Source: Chitinispirillales bacterium
GTDB taxonomy: Bacteria > Fibrobacterota > Chitinivibrionia > Chitinivibrionales > Chitinivibrionaceae
Direction of reading: 5' to 3'
DNA: 18,711 nt
NCBI GenBank assembly: GCA_031254455.1
Contig: JAIRUI010000055.1
Span: 1 to 18,711 of the forward strand
Below the pieces are notes generated by a model. It saw only the letters and a program-made list of their open reading frames with translations, did no database searches and was not told the DNA's origin. The first letter of the stretch is position 1; every line of letters starts with the position of its first letter. The position numbers and the translations under genes were made by a program. Below are positions 1-7,653 of the stretch, in pieces.

Positions 1-107
1 TAAGAGAAAATCCGTTAAAATTATCTTGATTTTATAGATGTGTACACTCTGTGAATGCAATATAGTATTTTATATAAAAACATGGTATTTTTTTATCCTT
101 AACTAGG

Positions 108-287
108 ATTGAACCTAAAATATATACCGTAGAAGAAATCAAAAAGCGGTTTGAAAAAGTTGCAAAGAAATACGAAATAGAAGAAATGTATTTATTCGGT
201 TCTTATGCTCGCGGTGACGCTACTAAAAAAAGTGATGTCGATTTTTATATAAAGGTTGATAAAATAAGAACGTTAAAAAACAATTAA
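108..287 (+). pseudogene. MNT-type nucleotidyltransferase remnant (truncated, no ATG)
   Basis: The frame reads from about 108 to a TAA at 285-287. It contains the minimal nucleotidyltransferase signature GSYARGDATKKSDVDF, i.e. the GSxARG motif followed by the DxD metal-binding pair (codons 198-245). This is the MNT family, which pairs with HEPN toxins. The usual family N-terminus (M-Y-T-x-E-E-I) aligns with codons 120-140, but the Met position is ATA (120-122) and no ATG precedes the motif in frame. Family members usually run about 90-110 residues. This copy stops about 15 residues after the DxD motif, where the leader of the protease gene begins. No HEPN partner is visible. I read it as a decayed remnant; an ATA-initiated short peptide is possible but unlikely to be active. 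Confidence 0.6.
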
Positions 288-301
288 ACAAAGAAGTATT
301 T

Positions 302-3289
302 ATAAGTAACAAAAACAGGTTTCAAAAAGTAACGGCGGCAATCACGCTCGCCATATTGAGCGTAACAATTACATTAACCGCAAAACCGGTCGATGTGTCA
401 AAAGCGCAAGAAACCGCACAACGCTTTACAGAAAGTAAAATACAGAGCGGACTGCGCGGCGCGCCAACAAACCTCTCGTTGGTATATACGGGAACAAAAA
501 ACGCTTCCCAAACCCGTGCGGCGACAAATCCGCAATACTATGTGTTTAATATAAACGATAACGAAGGCTTTATTATCGTTTCCGCCGACGACGCCGCTCG
601 CCCGATACTCGGCTACTCGACAAACAGCGGTTACGACAAAAACAACATACCGCCAAACTTTGCCAATTGGATGAGTTTCCTTCAGGAAGAAATTGCATAC
701 GCTCAAGACAACAACTTACCACAAAGTGCAGAAGCAAAACAGGAGTGGGAAAATGCACCGAGCGCAAACGCCAGAGGACTGCGCGCAGTTTCACCTATGT
801 TAAAGACGCAATGGAGCCAATATAGCCCTTACAACAATATGTGTCCTATTCCCGAAAACCAATCCGGTCGCGCACTTGCCGGATGTGGATTGATTGCAAC
901 TTCACAGTTAATGAAATTTCACAATTATCCGGCAAAAGGACAGGGAGTAAGCCCTGCATATAACGATACTTATCATAGTCAGAAGTTCAGTGTCGCCTCA
1001 GTAAATTTTGGCGCGACTACTTACGACTGGGCAAATATGCTTAATTCATATACGGGAACGTCAACCGAAGCGCAGAAAAATGCTGTAGCGACTTTGGTAG
1101 CTCATGTCGGCGCAGGCTCAAAGGCTCTATACTCTACCGCAGGAAGCGGTTCGCAGCCCTGGGATATTCCGGTAGCGCTTGTCAAATACTACAAATACGA
1201 CCGAAGCATTCGTCGTTTTCAGAGAGAATCCTACAACAATTCCGCTTGGGAAGCAATGCTGAAAGCGGAGTTGGATGCCGGACGTCCTATGTATTATGAC
1301 GGCTCGGGAAGCGGCGGCGGTCATGCCTTTGTTTGCGACGGATACACAGACGACGGAAGATTTCACTTTAACTTTGGCTGGGGCGGCGCACAAGACGGAA
1401 ATTACCTTACGACAGCGCTGATACCATACACCTCGACTCCATTCAATAACGGACAGAGTATTATTATTAATATAATGCCTGACAAAGGCGGGGCAGGCGC
1501 GTTTAACGGATATGCGGTCGACTTACTGACTTTCTCATCCGATAAAAACAAGGCTAATCATAACGAAACATTCAAAGTATCGGTGAAGTTTAAGAATGCG
1601 TCATGTCTGGATACCTTCCCCGGTGCAAAGGTTAATATTGCGATTGTAGATAACAACGACAACATAGTTGCGCTTGCAGGCGAAAGTTATACTCAGGGCG
1701 GTAACACATATTCGATCGAAAGCAGTAAACTGTCGAAAGAATGGTTTCCTACATATGATTCATGGACTTTAACCGTAAACTGCAAAGTTCCGGCAACTTC
1801 TCCCGAAGGTCAATACAATTTGAGGTTTGTAACCAGAGCCGATAATGAAAGCAGTTGGAAGATTGCAACGATTGGCAATCCTTCAGCCCTTCCGTTTCAA
1901 GTAGGAAGCAACACATACACCAACGCTCAGGTCCCTTCTATTTCTACCCAGCCCAAAAGCGCAAACGTGGATAAGAACGCGACGTACAGTTTGAACGTAT
2001 CGGCAAGCGTAACCGACGGCGGGATTCTTAGTTATCAGTGGTACAGCAACACTTACTCCGGACCCGACCTTGTCGGAACTGCAATTTCCGGAGCGACAAG
2101 CGCGTCTTACGCAGTACCGACGGGAACTAACGGAACGGTATATTATTATGTGTTAGTAACAAATACGAACAACAATGTGAACGGCGCTAAAACGGCGACG
2201 CACAAAAGCGATGTCGTTGCGGTAACTGTGAGTGAAGCTTCGCAAACGGTAACCATAACTATACATTCGCAGCCCTTAGCGACAACGACGGTAACACAAG
2301 GCGTTATAACACAAAGTTTGACGGTTGAAGCAAGCGCCTCCGGAGGTGCAAGCCTTAGTTACCAGTGGTATGGATATAACGGAGGATGGGTGAAAATTGA
2401 CGGAGCGACGAGCGCAAGTTACAAACTTCCGACAGACCTTAGCGTCGGAGAGCATTACTATTACTGCAATGTGGATGCAAAGGTGAATAATACGAGTGTT
2501 GTTCATAAGAATATAGGAACGCTTACTGTGGATGTGCTTAAAGCGGTTGAGTATTCGGTAACGGTCGTTAGTGGAACCGGAAGCGGGAATTATTTTCCGG
2601 GTAATACAGTAACGATAAAAGCCAATGCGGCGCCGGCCGGTAAAGATTTCCACATGTGGGAAAGTGAAGACGGCATAGTATTTGACAACGAACGCAGTGC
2701 GCAAACTACATTTAAGATGCCGGAGAAGGCGATAACCGTAAATGCGACATATTCGGTTAAATATTCGGTAACTGTAAATGACGGCGAGGGCGGCGGAAAT
2801 TATTTTCCGGGTGATATAGTAACGATAAAAGCCAATCCGGCAGGTGCGAATAATGTCTTCTACATGTGGGAAAGTGAAGAAGACATAGCGTTTGGCGATA
2901 TGTTCAGCGAGGAAACCTTCTTTGAGATGCCCATGAGTAACATAACCATAAATGCGACATATACGACCGATGTCGCCGTAATAAAGCCTGAAAAGTCGGA
3001 AAAGAAGGCTGGGATACTGCAAGGCAAGGCTGTGGTGTCGAGCGCTGCGCAATGGAAAGTTATATTACCCGACGGCAAAAAGGTATCTCATATGAAGGCG
3101 GTAATCTTTGACAATGTCGGGAACGTGGTGTTTGAAGCGGAGAGCGGAAACAACGATAAGATTTCGTGGGATTTGGCAAATCTTTCAGGAAGGACCGTAG
3201 CCAACGGCGCATATCTTCTTGTTGTAGAAGCCAAAAACGCAAACGGGAAGACTTATCCGTTCACCACAAAGTTCGGAGTAAGACGGTAA
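302..3289 (+). CDS. secreted C10 (streptopain-like) cysteine protease with Ig-like, InlB-like repeats and FlgD/T9SS-like tail
   Basis: Numbering is from the ATA at 302. Residues 1-27 look like a signal peptide (basic SNKNRFQK, then hydrophobic TAAITLAILSVTITLTA). Residues about 40-155 resemble the C10 propeptide/Spi inhibitor (YYVFNINDNEGFIIVSADD). The catalytic domain spans about 165-395: nucleophile Cys195 in LAGCGLIATSQLMKFHNYP, His341 in GGGHAFVCDGY, then FNFGWGG. Two SYQWY Ig-like modules follow (about 543-652 and 653-748), then two 70-residue InlB-like repeats (about 751-890). The tail (about 905-995) contains WDLANLSGRTVANGAYLLVVEA, typical of FlgD-like or T9SS-type sorting domains. 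Such enzymes are exported and anchored or secreted to degrade extracellular protein. The start is a problem. The first standard start in frame is TTG at 356, which cuts the signal peptide in half. ATA at 302 has an AAGAAG-type ribosome binding site 6 nt upstream and would give a perfect leader. It is either an ATA-initiated gene or a start-codon-loss mutant. It is visibly richer in G+C than its flanks. Confidence 0.85.
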   Translation: MSNKNRFQKVTAAITLAILSVTITLTAKPVDVSKAQETAQRFTESKIQSGLRGAPTNLSLVYTGTKNASQTRAATNPQYYVFNINDNEGFIIVSADDAARPILGYSTNSGYDKNNIPPNFANWMSFLQEEIAYAQDNNLPQSAEAKQEWENAPSANARGLRAVSPMLKTQWSQYSPYNNMCPIPENQSGRALAGCGLIATSQLMKFHNYPAKGQGVSPAYNDTYHSQKFSVASVNFGATTYDWANMLNSYTGTSTEAQKNAVATLVAHVGAGSKALYSTAGSGSQPWDIPVALVKYYKYDRSIRRFQRESYNNSAWEAMLKAELDAGRPMYYDGSGSGGGHAFVCDGYTDDGRFHFNFGWGGAQDGNYLTTALIPYTSTPFNNGQSIIINIMPDKGGAGAFNGYAVDLLTFSSDKNKANHNETFKVSVKFKNASCLDTFPGAKVNIAIVDNNDNIVALAGESYTQGGNTYSIESSKLSKEWFPTYDSWTLTVNCKVPATSPEGQYNLRFVTRADNESSWKIATIGNPSALPFQVGSNTYTNAQVPSISTQPKSANVDKNATYSLNVSASVTDGGILSYQWYSNTYSGPDLVGTAISGATSASYAVPTGTNGTVYYYVLVTNTNNNVNGAKTATHKSDVVAVTVSEASQTVTITIHSQPLATTTVTQGVITQSLTVEASASGGASLSYQWYGYNGGWVKIDGATSASYKLPTDLSVGEHYYYCNVDAKVNNTSVVHKNIGTLTVDVLKAVEYSVTVVSGTGSGNYFPGNTVTIKANAAPAGKDFHMWESEDGIVFDNERSAQTTFKMPEKAITVNATYSVKYSVTVNDGEGGGNYFPGDIVTIKANPAGANNVFYMWESEEDIAFGDMFSEETFFEMPMSNITINATYTTDVAVIKPEKSEKKAGILQGKAVVSSAAQWKVILPDGKKVSHMKAVIFDNVGNVVFEAESGNNDKISWDLANLSGRTVANGAYLLVVEAKNANGKTYPFTTKFGVRR
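2552..2971 (+). repeat. two tandem 210-bp units encoding InlB-like repeats
   Basis: The DNA repeats with a 210-bp period. TATTCGGTAAC occurs at 2552 and 2762, and ATTATTTTCCGGGT followed by AGTAACGATAAAAGCCAAT occurs once in each unit. Each unit encodes 70 residues of the form YSVTV...GGNYFPGxxVTIKAN...FYMWES...MPxxxITxNATY, as in divergent InlB B-repeats. The high nucleotide identity suggests recent duplication or ongoing recombination between the units. Confidence 0.85.
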
Positions 3290-3318
3290 GTGAAATTATT
3301 TAAAAATTATTTCACTTA
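3287..3318. terminator. bidirectional hairpin terminator between convergent genes
   Basis: TAAGTGAAAT at 3287-3296 is the exact inverted repeat of ATTTCACTTA at 3309-3318, a 10-bp stem with a 12-nt AT-rich loop. The stem contains the protease stop codon (3287-3289) and, on the other strand, the stop codon of the copper ATPase (3312-3314). It lacks a long U-tract after the stem, so termination efficiency is uncertain, but its placement between two convergent genes fits a shared terminator. Confidence 0.6.
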
Positions 3319-5534
3319 AACCGGTAACCGCGCAGCCGCAGGGCGTTGCTCAAAACCGAAACCGACGATAAACTCATTGCCGCCGCCGCTAAAATCGGAT
3401 TGAGCGGCGGTCCGCCGAAAATGTGCAAAACTCCCGCGGCAACGGGGATGCCCAGAACGTTATATCCGAACGCCCAAAATAAATTCTGCTTAATATTTGT
3501 TATGGTTTTTCGGCTTAAATCTATAGCCAAGCCGACATCTCTCAAATCGTTTTTCATAAGAACTATATCGGCGCTTTCAATCGCTACGTCTGCGCCGTTT
3601 CCGATGGCGATTCCGACGTTTGCCTGCGCCAGGGCGGGAGCGTCGTTTATTCCGTCGCCGACCATAGCGACTATATTTCCGCTTTCCTGCAGCCTTTTGA
3701 TTTCATTGCATTTATCGTTAGGAAGAACCTCTGAAAGCGTCTTATCTATTCCGACCTGCTTTGCGATAGCGGCTGCGGTTTCTCTATTATCGCCCGTTAT
3801 CATAACGGTTTGGATCCCGATTTTATGCAAATTTTGGATTGCTTCCGCGCTTGAGTTTTTTATGGTATCGGCAACGGCGATAATTCCGGCGATTTCTCCG
3901 TCAATTACTGTAAAAATCGGCGTTTTGCCTTCTTTTGCAAATTCACTGTTCGGGATTTGAATTTGAGAATCTTCAAACAATTTTTCGCTGCCTACAAGTA
4001 TGTTTTTCCCATTGATTTTTGCCGCGATTCCGCGTCCGGTAAGCGAATTAAATTCCGAAATTTCGAATAGTTCTATACATTTTTCTTTTGCAGAATTAAC
4101 AATCGCAAAAGCAAGCGGGTGTTCGGACATTTTCTCGACGGAGGCTGTGATTTTTAGCAAATAATCTTCATCGTATTCGGGATTCAGCGAAGCAATATCG
4201 GTCAATATCGGTTTCCCTTCGGTTATCGTTCCGGTTTTATCAAAGACTACGACGTTGACTTTATGGGCGGTTTCCAACGCTTCTCCGCCTTTGATAAGTA
4301 CGCCGTTTGACGCACCTTTTCCCGTCGCCGCCATTATCGCCGTCGGAGTGGCAAGTCCAAGTGCGCACGGGCATGCGATAACCAAAACGCAAATAAAGAC
4401 GCTCATGGCGAATTCAATATCGAAACTCGCCAAATACCACGAAATCCCAGCGATAACGGCAATTATACAAACCGCCGGAACAAAATATCCCGAAACTATG
4501 TCCGCCGTTCGCGCAATCGGCGCTTTGCTTGTCTGCGCGTCTTCCACCAATTTTATGATTTGAGCGAGCGCGGTGTTTTTTCCTATTTTTTCGGCGCGAA
4601 ATTTTATAGTTCCGCTTGTATTTATCGTCGCGGCAAAAACCTTATCGCCCGTTTTTTTATCGACAGGCATGCTTTCACCCGTAAGCATAGATTCGTCGAT
4701 TGCCGAAATTCCCGAAACGACCTCGCCGTCAACGGCGATTTTTGCACCGGGTTTTACAACGATAATATCGCCGATTTTCACCTTTTCTATAGGAATTTCT
4801 TTTTCCTGATTATCCTCAATAATTATCGCGGTTTTTGGCGTAAGTCCCATAAGTTTTTTTATAGCGTCGCCTGTTTTTCTCTTGGAAATCGCTTCAAGCG
4901 TCTTTCCGAAAAGTACGAGCGTAATAATTACTCCGGAAGTTTCAAAATAAAGCGAATGCGCCGCTTCAAAATCGCCGCTTGCTATCTTAAAAACATTGAA
5001 TAAACTGAAAATTATCGCCGCGCAAGCGCCTATAGCGATAAGTGAATCCATATTCGGACTTTTTGCGGCGAGCGACTTAAATCCGACAGTGTAAAATTTA
5101 TATCCTGCGGCGACTATAGGAACGACTAAAAAAAGTTGCACCAGCGCATAGAGCAGTGGAAAATTCACGGGGGAAAGCGCCGCGGGAAACGGAAAATCAA
5201 ACCACTTTATCATAGGAACCATCGCGATATAGAACAACGGGACGGCAAAAATCGCCGAAACGATCAGTTTTATTTTCAGCGTTTCAATTTCTTTTTGCTT
5301 TTCATCCTCTTTTGGAACAAATTTTTCGTCTTCTATTCCATAACCGAGTTTCAAAACCGTTTCTTTTATAACGTTTGGACTCAAAATGTCATTGTCGAAT
5401 CGAACAAATAATTTTTCGGCGGTAAGGTTGACGTTTACGGAATTAATTCCGTCGAGTTTTCGGATTTTTTTTTCAATTCTTCCGGAACAAGCCGCGCAAT
5501 TCATTCCCGTAATATAAAATATTTTTGTTTCCAT
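3312..5534 (-). CDS. copA: Cu+-exporting P1B-type ATPase
   Basis: The 740-residue protein has every hallmark of a Cu(I) P1B-1 pump, which exports copper from the cytoplasm at the cost of ATP. An N-terminal heavy-metal-associated domain carries GMNCAAC (Cys13, Cys16). TGES (285-288) is the actuator motif and CPC (388-390) is the membrane metal site. DKTGT contains the phosphorylated Asp432. HP (472-473) binds ATP in P1B pumps, and GDGIND (626-631) is the hinge motif. YN (691-692) with Pro697, and Met720 with Ser723-Ser724, complete the Cu+ signature in the last two helices. There is one metal-binding domain, as in many 700-800-residue homologues. The ATG has an AAGGA site 5 nt upstream. It is monocistronic here, with no CopZ or CsoR/CueR regulator nearby. 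Three copies of a promoter-like element lie upstream on the same strand. The symbol is given on family grounds. Confidence 0.95.
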   Translation of the reverse strand: METKIFYITGMNCAACSGRIEKKIRKLDGINSVNVNLTAEKLFVRFDNDILSPNVIKETVLKLGYGIEDEKFVPKEDEKQKEIETLKIKLIVSAIFAVPLFYIAMVPMIKWFDFPFPAALSPVNFPLLYALVQLFLVVPIVAAGYKFYTVGFKSLAAKSPNMDSLIAIGACAAIIFSLFNVFKIASGDFEAAHSLYFETSGVIITLVLFGKTLEAISKRKTGDAIKKLMGLTPKTAIIIEDNQEKEIPIEKVKIGDIIVVKPGAKIAVDGEVVSGISAIDESMLTGESMPVDKKTGDKVFAATINTSGTIKFRAEKIGKNTALAQIIKLVEDAQTSKAPIARTADIVSGYFVPAVCIIAVIAGISWYLASFDIEFAMSVFICVLVIACPCALGLATPTAIMAATGKGASNGVLIKGGEALETAHKVNVVVFDKTGTITEGKPILTDIASLNPEYDEDYLLKITASVEKMSEHPLAFAIVNSAKEKCIELFEISEFNSLTGRGIAAKINGKNILVGSEKLFEDSQIQIPNSEFAKEGKTPIFTVIDGEIAGIIAVADTIKNSSAEAIQNLHKIGIQTVMITGDNRETAAAIAKQVGIDKTLSEVLPNDKCNEIKRLQESGNIVAMVGDGINDAPALAQANVGIAIGNGADVAIESADIVLMKNDLRDVGLAIDLSRKTITNIKQNLFWAFGYNVLGIPVAAGVLHIFGGPPLNPILAAAAMSLSSVSVLSNALRLRGYRFK

Positions 5535-5630
5535 AAATTCCTTATTTAATTTACTAATGAACTATTTGTCCCGATTTTACCGCTTACTTTTTTGTTTGAT
5601 AGTTTATTTCGTACAAAATAATATTTGGTA

Positions 5631-5650
5631 ACCATATACATCTTTACGCT
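5631..5650 (-). promoter_or_regulatory. promoter-like 20-bp element, degenerate copy
   Basis: On the minus strand this reads AGCGTAAAGATGTATATGGT. It matches TGTGTAAGGAAGTATATAAG, found twice further upstream, at 14 of 20 positions, including GTAA and GTATAT at the same spacing. It lies about 97 nt before the copper ATPase start. Confidence 0.35.
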
Positions 5651-5730
5651 AAAAATTATTAAGCCGTATTTTTGCCATTTTAATCCTTACAATCATTACG
5701 ACATAATCTCAAATAATTATAATTTAGGGA

Positions 5731-5750
5731 CTTATATACTTCCTTACACA
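5731..5750 (-). promoter_or_regulatory. promoter-like 20-bp element, copy 2
   Basis: The minus strand reads TGTGTAAGGAAGTATATAAG, ending in a -10-like TATAAG. It is identical to the copy at 5918-5937 and shares the TGTGTAA-4 nt-GTATATA frame with the sites before argH and the hisD unit. Confidence 0.45.
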
Positions 5751-5917
5751 GACCTGATTCTTTCTAATTAAATTTAGAAAAATCTTCCCATAGCATCTAC
5801 ATTTTTGTCTTAAAATAATCACCCATTATTATAGAGTAATGGAAATAATTTTCGCACAATGGAAATGTATGCAAAAAAGTTAAATTTTCACTATTTGCAA
5901 ATAATATTTTAAGGGAA

Positions 5918-5937
5918 CTTATATACTTCCTTACACA
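5918..5937 (-). promoter_or_regulatory. promoter-like 20-bp element, copy 3
   Basis: The minus strand is exactly TGTGTAAGGAAGTATATAAG, followed by TTCCCTTAAA as at the copy 187 bp away. The flanking similarity suggests duplication of a longer segment. It points toward the copper ATPase and away from the gene at 6049. Confidence 0.45.
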
Positions 5938-6048
5938 AACGGATTATTTCGGGAATTGTATACTTTTAAAAGACCAATTTTTTATAAAATATCTTAATGT
6001 TTTAAGAAATAAATATAAGAAATAACAAATTGAAGAAAGGATTTTATA

Positions 6049-6702
6049 ATGACGAATGAAGAGTGGGATAAGTATCTTAAAGGACTGCCAAAAGAAGAAT
6101 TGCAAAACGGCATGGAAGAATATTCAAAATGGCTAAAAACTCACATGGATGTTTATGGCAATATCATATATGATGTTAATGACGGCTTTAGCGATTGGCT
6201 TGATAGTTTGGGCGATACCAAGCTTGATAAGCCTAATGTAGATCCTATGCGATCGCATAAAAACGAAATAAGAAAAACAAGCGATATTGAAAATAAGAAT
6301 CGCGAAATATCTTTACATGGCGATAAATTGCCGCCTGATATTCAGAAGCAAGTAATTGATGAAATAGATAATCATCTTGGAATCAAAACAGATAAGAAAC
6401 TTGTAGAATATGGGCAAGAGACTGTCGATAGTATGAATAAGAAAAATATAAATTTACAAGATATAAATACTACTTCACAAAAAGTGGATTTGGGTTCTAC
6501 GAAGAAACAACAGAAAACCGGATTGGAAAAATTAATATATGACGTTGGGTTAGGGAAAGCGATAGATGGCTATAATCAATTGCAAGTTCGACCAAGTGGT
6601 ATTGATATTTCAAAAGATGAAGATGGATTTAAAATTAAAGCCGAAATAAAAGGTAATATACCATCACTTAGAAAGTCGGCGCCTGATAAAGAGGAACGTT
6701 AA
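6049..6702 (+). CDS. hypothetical hydrophilic protein, unrecognised
   Basis: This 217-residue protein has no family I recognise. It has no signal peptide and no membrane segment. It is rich in Lys, Asp, Glu and Asn, opens with an acidic helical stretch (EEWDKYLKGLPKEELQNGME), and its middle is low in hydrophobic residues. The ATG at 6049 has a strong GAAGAAAGG ribosome binding site about 10 nt upstream, which supports real translation. Its 3' end overlaps the convergent small membrane gene by 39 bp. Base composition is close to the AT-rich surroundings and lower in G+C than the protease gene. A mobile or accessory role would fit the neighbourhood, but nothing in the sequence states a function. 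Confidence 0.6.
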   Translation: MTNEEWDKYLKGLPKEELQNGMEEYSKWLKTHMDVYGNIIYDVNDGFSDWLDSLGDTKLDKPNVDPMRSHKNEIRKTSDIENKNREISLHGDKLPPDIQKQVIDEIDNHLGIKTDKKLVEYGQETVDSMNKKNINLQDINTTSQKVDLGSTKKQQKTGLEKLIYDVGLGKAIDGYNQLQVRPSGIDISKDEDGFKIKAEIKGNIPSLRKSAPDKEER

Positions 6703-6921
6703 AAGTGGAACAACTGTAAGAATTCCAAATTTTAATGCAGAGTCTATTAAAAAAATTGGTTTTATAAAAATTAGAAGGGACGCATAAAATATTTCAGAGG
6801 TTGTAAGTTCATTTGAATAATCTTTATGAACATCAATACACAAATATATATATAAAGCAACCATCCAAACGACAAGCGCAACAATAAACGCGATGGCTTT
6901 AGATTTAGTTTCTTTTTTCAT
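6664..6921 (-). CDS. small membrane protein, unrecognised
   Basis: The preferred start is the ATG at 6919-6921, because AAAAAGGA lies about 9 nt upstream; an in-frame Met at 6972 has no such site. The product is 85 residues: a short Lys-rich N-terminus, a strong membrane helix at about 9-28 (IAFIVALVVWMVALYIYL), a polar stretch with KDYSNELTTSE, then one or two hydrophobic segments at about 45-79, ending in RRRLSK. The positive ends suggest an inner-membrane protein. No family is recognised. It converges on and overlaps the 3' end of the gene at 6049. Confidence 0.5.
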   Translation of the reverse strand: MKKETKSKAIAFIVALVVWMVALYIYLCIDVHKDYSNELTTSEIFYASLLIFIKPIFLIDSALKFGILTVVPLLTFLFIRRRLSK

Positions 6922-7281
6922 CGGCTTAGTTCCTTTTTTGAAAAAATACGTTTTAGACAATATTGAAATCAAGGTTAAAAGTTAATAATTTAAAATGGAG
7001 ATTGCGAATTATACAAGTAAAACCATCTCGTTTAAACAAGTATATAAATCCCATAATTTATACACTTTCTCATAAACATAATGATATTTTACCAAAAATA
7101 TTCATTGCTGGTTTTTTAGTTTCGAGTATCCAACGAAGGAATCGGCGGCGGAATAAATATTTTTTCGGAAATTGAACAAATTTCATTTGGTAAATAGTAT
7201 TTTCTGGCAAAGGAGATTGCGTTCACATCGCGACGGTTACAAGCCGTTGGAAATTCGTTCACCGAAAGAAATGGGGTTATT
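6922..7281. other. 360-bp gap with possible coding debris
   Basis: No intact gene is visible. The frame that runs into the ATG at 7282 is open from about 7117 except for one TAG near 7195. It would read YFLAKEIAFTSRRLQAVG after that stop. This may be the remains of a longer gene or chance. The end of the gap contains a GGGG ribosome binding site before the ATG at 7282. Confidence 0.4.
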
Positions 7282-7476
7282 ATGAACTGGGATAATATAG
7301 ACTGGGATAATTTTAGTTGCGTTGATATGGCGCGGAAAGTCAAAGACGAAATGAGCATAAAATTAAACGCGACGACATTGGAAGAAAGACATTTGTTTTA
7401 TGAACGCTCGTATGAAAGGGCAGTGCAAATGTTAAAGAAAGGTCGGCAAGAAAGCAAAAGAGAAAAAGCGAAATGA
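7282..7476 (+). CDS. small acidic/basic protein upstream of Rpn nuclease, copy 1
   Basis: This 64-residue ORF has a GGGG ribosome binding site about 5 nt before its ATG. The core reads FSCVDMARKVKDEMSIKLN, then HLFYERSYERAVQML, and a Lys/Arg-rich tail. The layout (hydrophobic-Cys-Val-x-Met near the N-terminus, then an amphipathic helix and a charged end) recalls small proteins that sit beside toxins in many gut bacteria. I cannot name the family. The next gene is a paralogue and the reading frames touch in an ATGA overlap at 7473-7476, indicating translational coupling. An accessory or antitoxin-like partner of the downstream nuclease is an inference from position only. Confidence 0.55.
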   Translation: MNWDNIDWDNFSCVDMARKVKDEMSIKLNATTLEERHLFYERSYERAVQMLKKGRQESKREKAK

Positions 7477-7653
7477 TTGATGAAAATTTTCGTTGTAATA
7501 CCATTGCGATGACGCGGGCAATAAAAGACAAAACAAGCACTGAATTAAACGCGATGACACGCCGGATGAGAGCATTTATACTTCGAACGTATAAACGCAG
7601 AAGCACGCGCTTCTTTTGAACTTCGCAAACGCGAAAGAGATATCGCGAAATGA
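7473..7653 (+). pseudogene. paralogue of the preceding small gene, +1 frameshift
   Basis: The ATG at 7473 overlaps the preceding stop. The frame reads MIDENFRCNTIAMTRAIKDK, then TSTELNAMTRRM. If one base near 7569 (in GATGAGAGC) is skipped, it continues EHLYFERINAEARASFELRK, then RERDIAK, to a TGA at 7651-7653. This aligns without gaps to the first copy: FSCVDMARKVKDE with FRCNTIAMTRAIKDK, IKLNATT with TELNAMT, and RHLFYER with EHLYFER. Both DNA copies share AATTAAACGCGA. Without the skip, translation ends at 7619 after 48 residues. It is a recently broken tandem duplicate, a sequencing indel, or a frameshift site. Confidence 0.6.

Larger units (their letters stand above)
5535..6048. other. 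gene-free region with repeated promoter-like elements
   Basis: This 514-bp, very AT-rich stretch shows no credible coding frame. It holds three minus-strand copies of a 20-bp element (listed separately). Two of them sit inside a longer imperfect direct repeat of about 48 bp (about 5710-5759 and 5898-5945), which begins CAAATAAT and ends GATT. A 6-bp stem, CCATTA/TAATGG, lies at 5823-5842. The last part is the leader of the gene at 6049, with a good ribosome binding site (GAAGAAAGG) before its ATG. Confidence 0.6.

Noticed and set aside
2276..3052. 258-residue open frame on the minus strand
   Set aside because: It lies wholly antisense to the protease repeat region, mirrors its repeat structure, has an implausible Tyr/Arg/Ile-rich composition and no family motif.
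3346..3960. 204-residue plus-strand frame
   Set aside because: Antisense to the copper ATPase, whose motifs are unambiguous; the composition reflects codon bias of the true gene.
4560..5003. 147-residue plus-strand frame
   Set aside because: Antisense shadow of the copper ATPase with no ribosome site and no recognisable domain.
5710..5945. Possible CRISPR or mobile-element repeats
   Set aside because: Only two clear copies, imperfect outside a 20-bp core, with a long unequal interval and no cas genes; a promoter-like function explains them better.
7116..7281. Methylase-like QAVGNS motif in the frame leading into the gene at 7282
   Set aside because: Superficial likeness to m5C methylase motif X only; no other motif is present and a TAG interrupts the frame.
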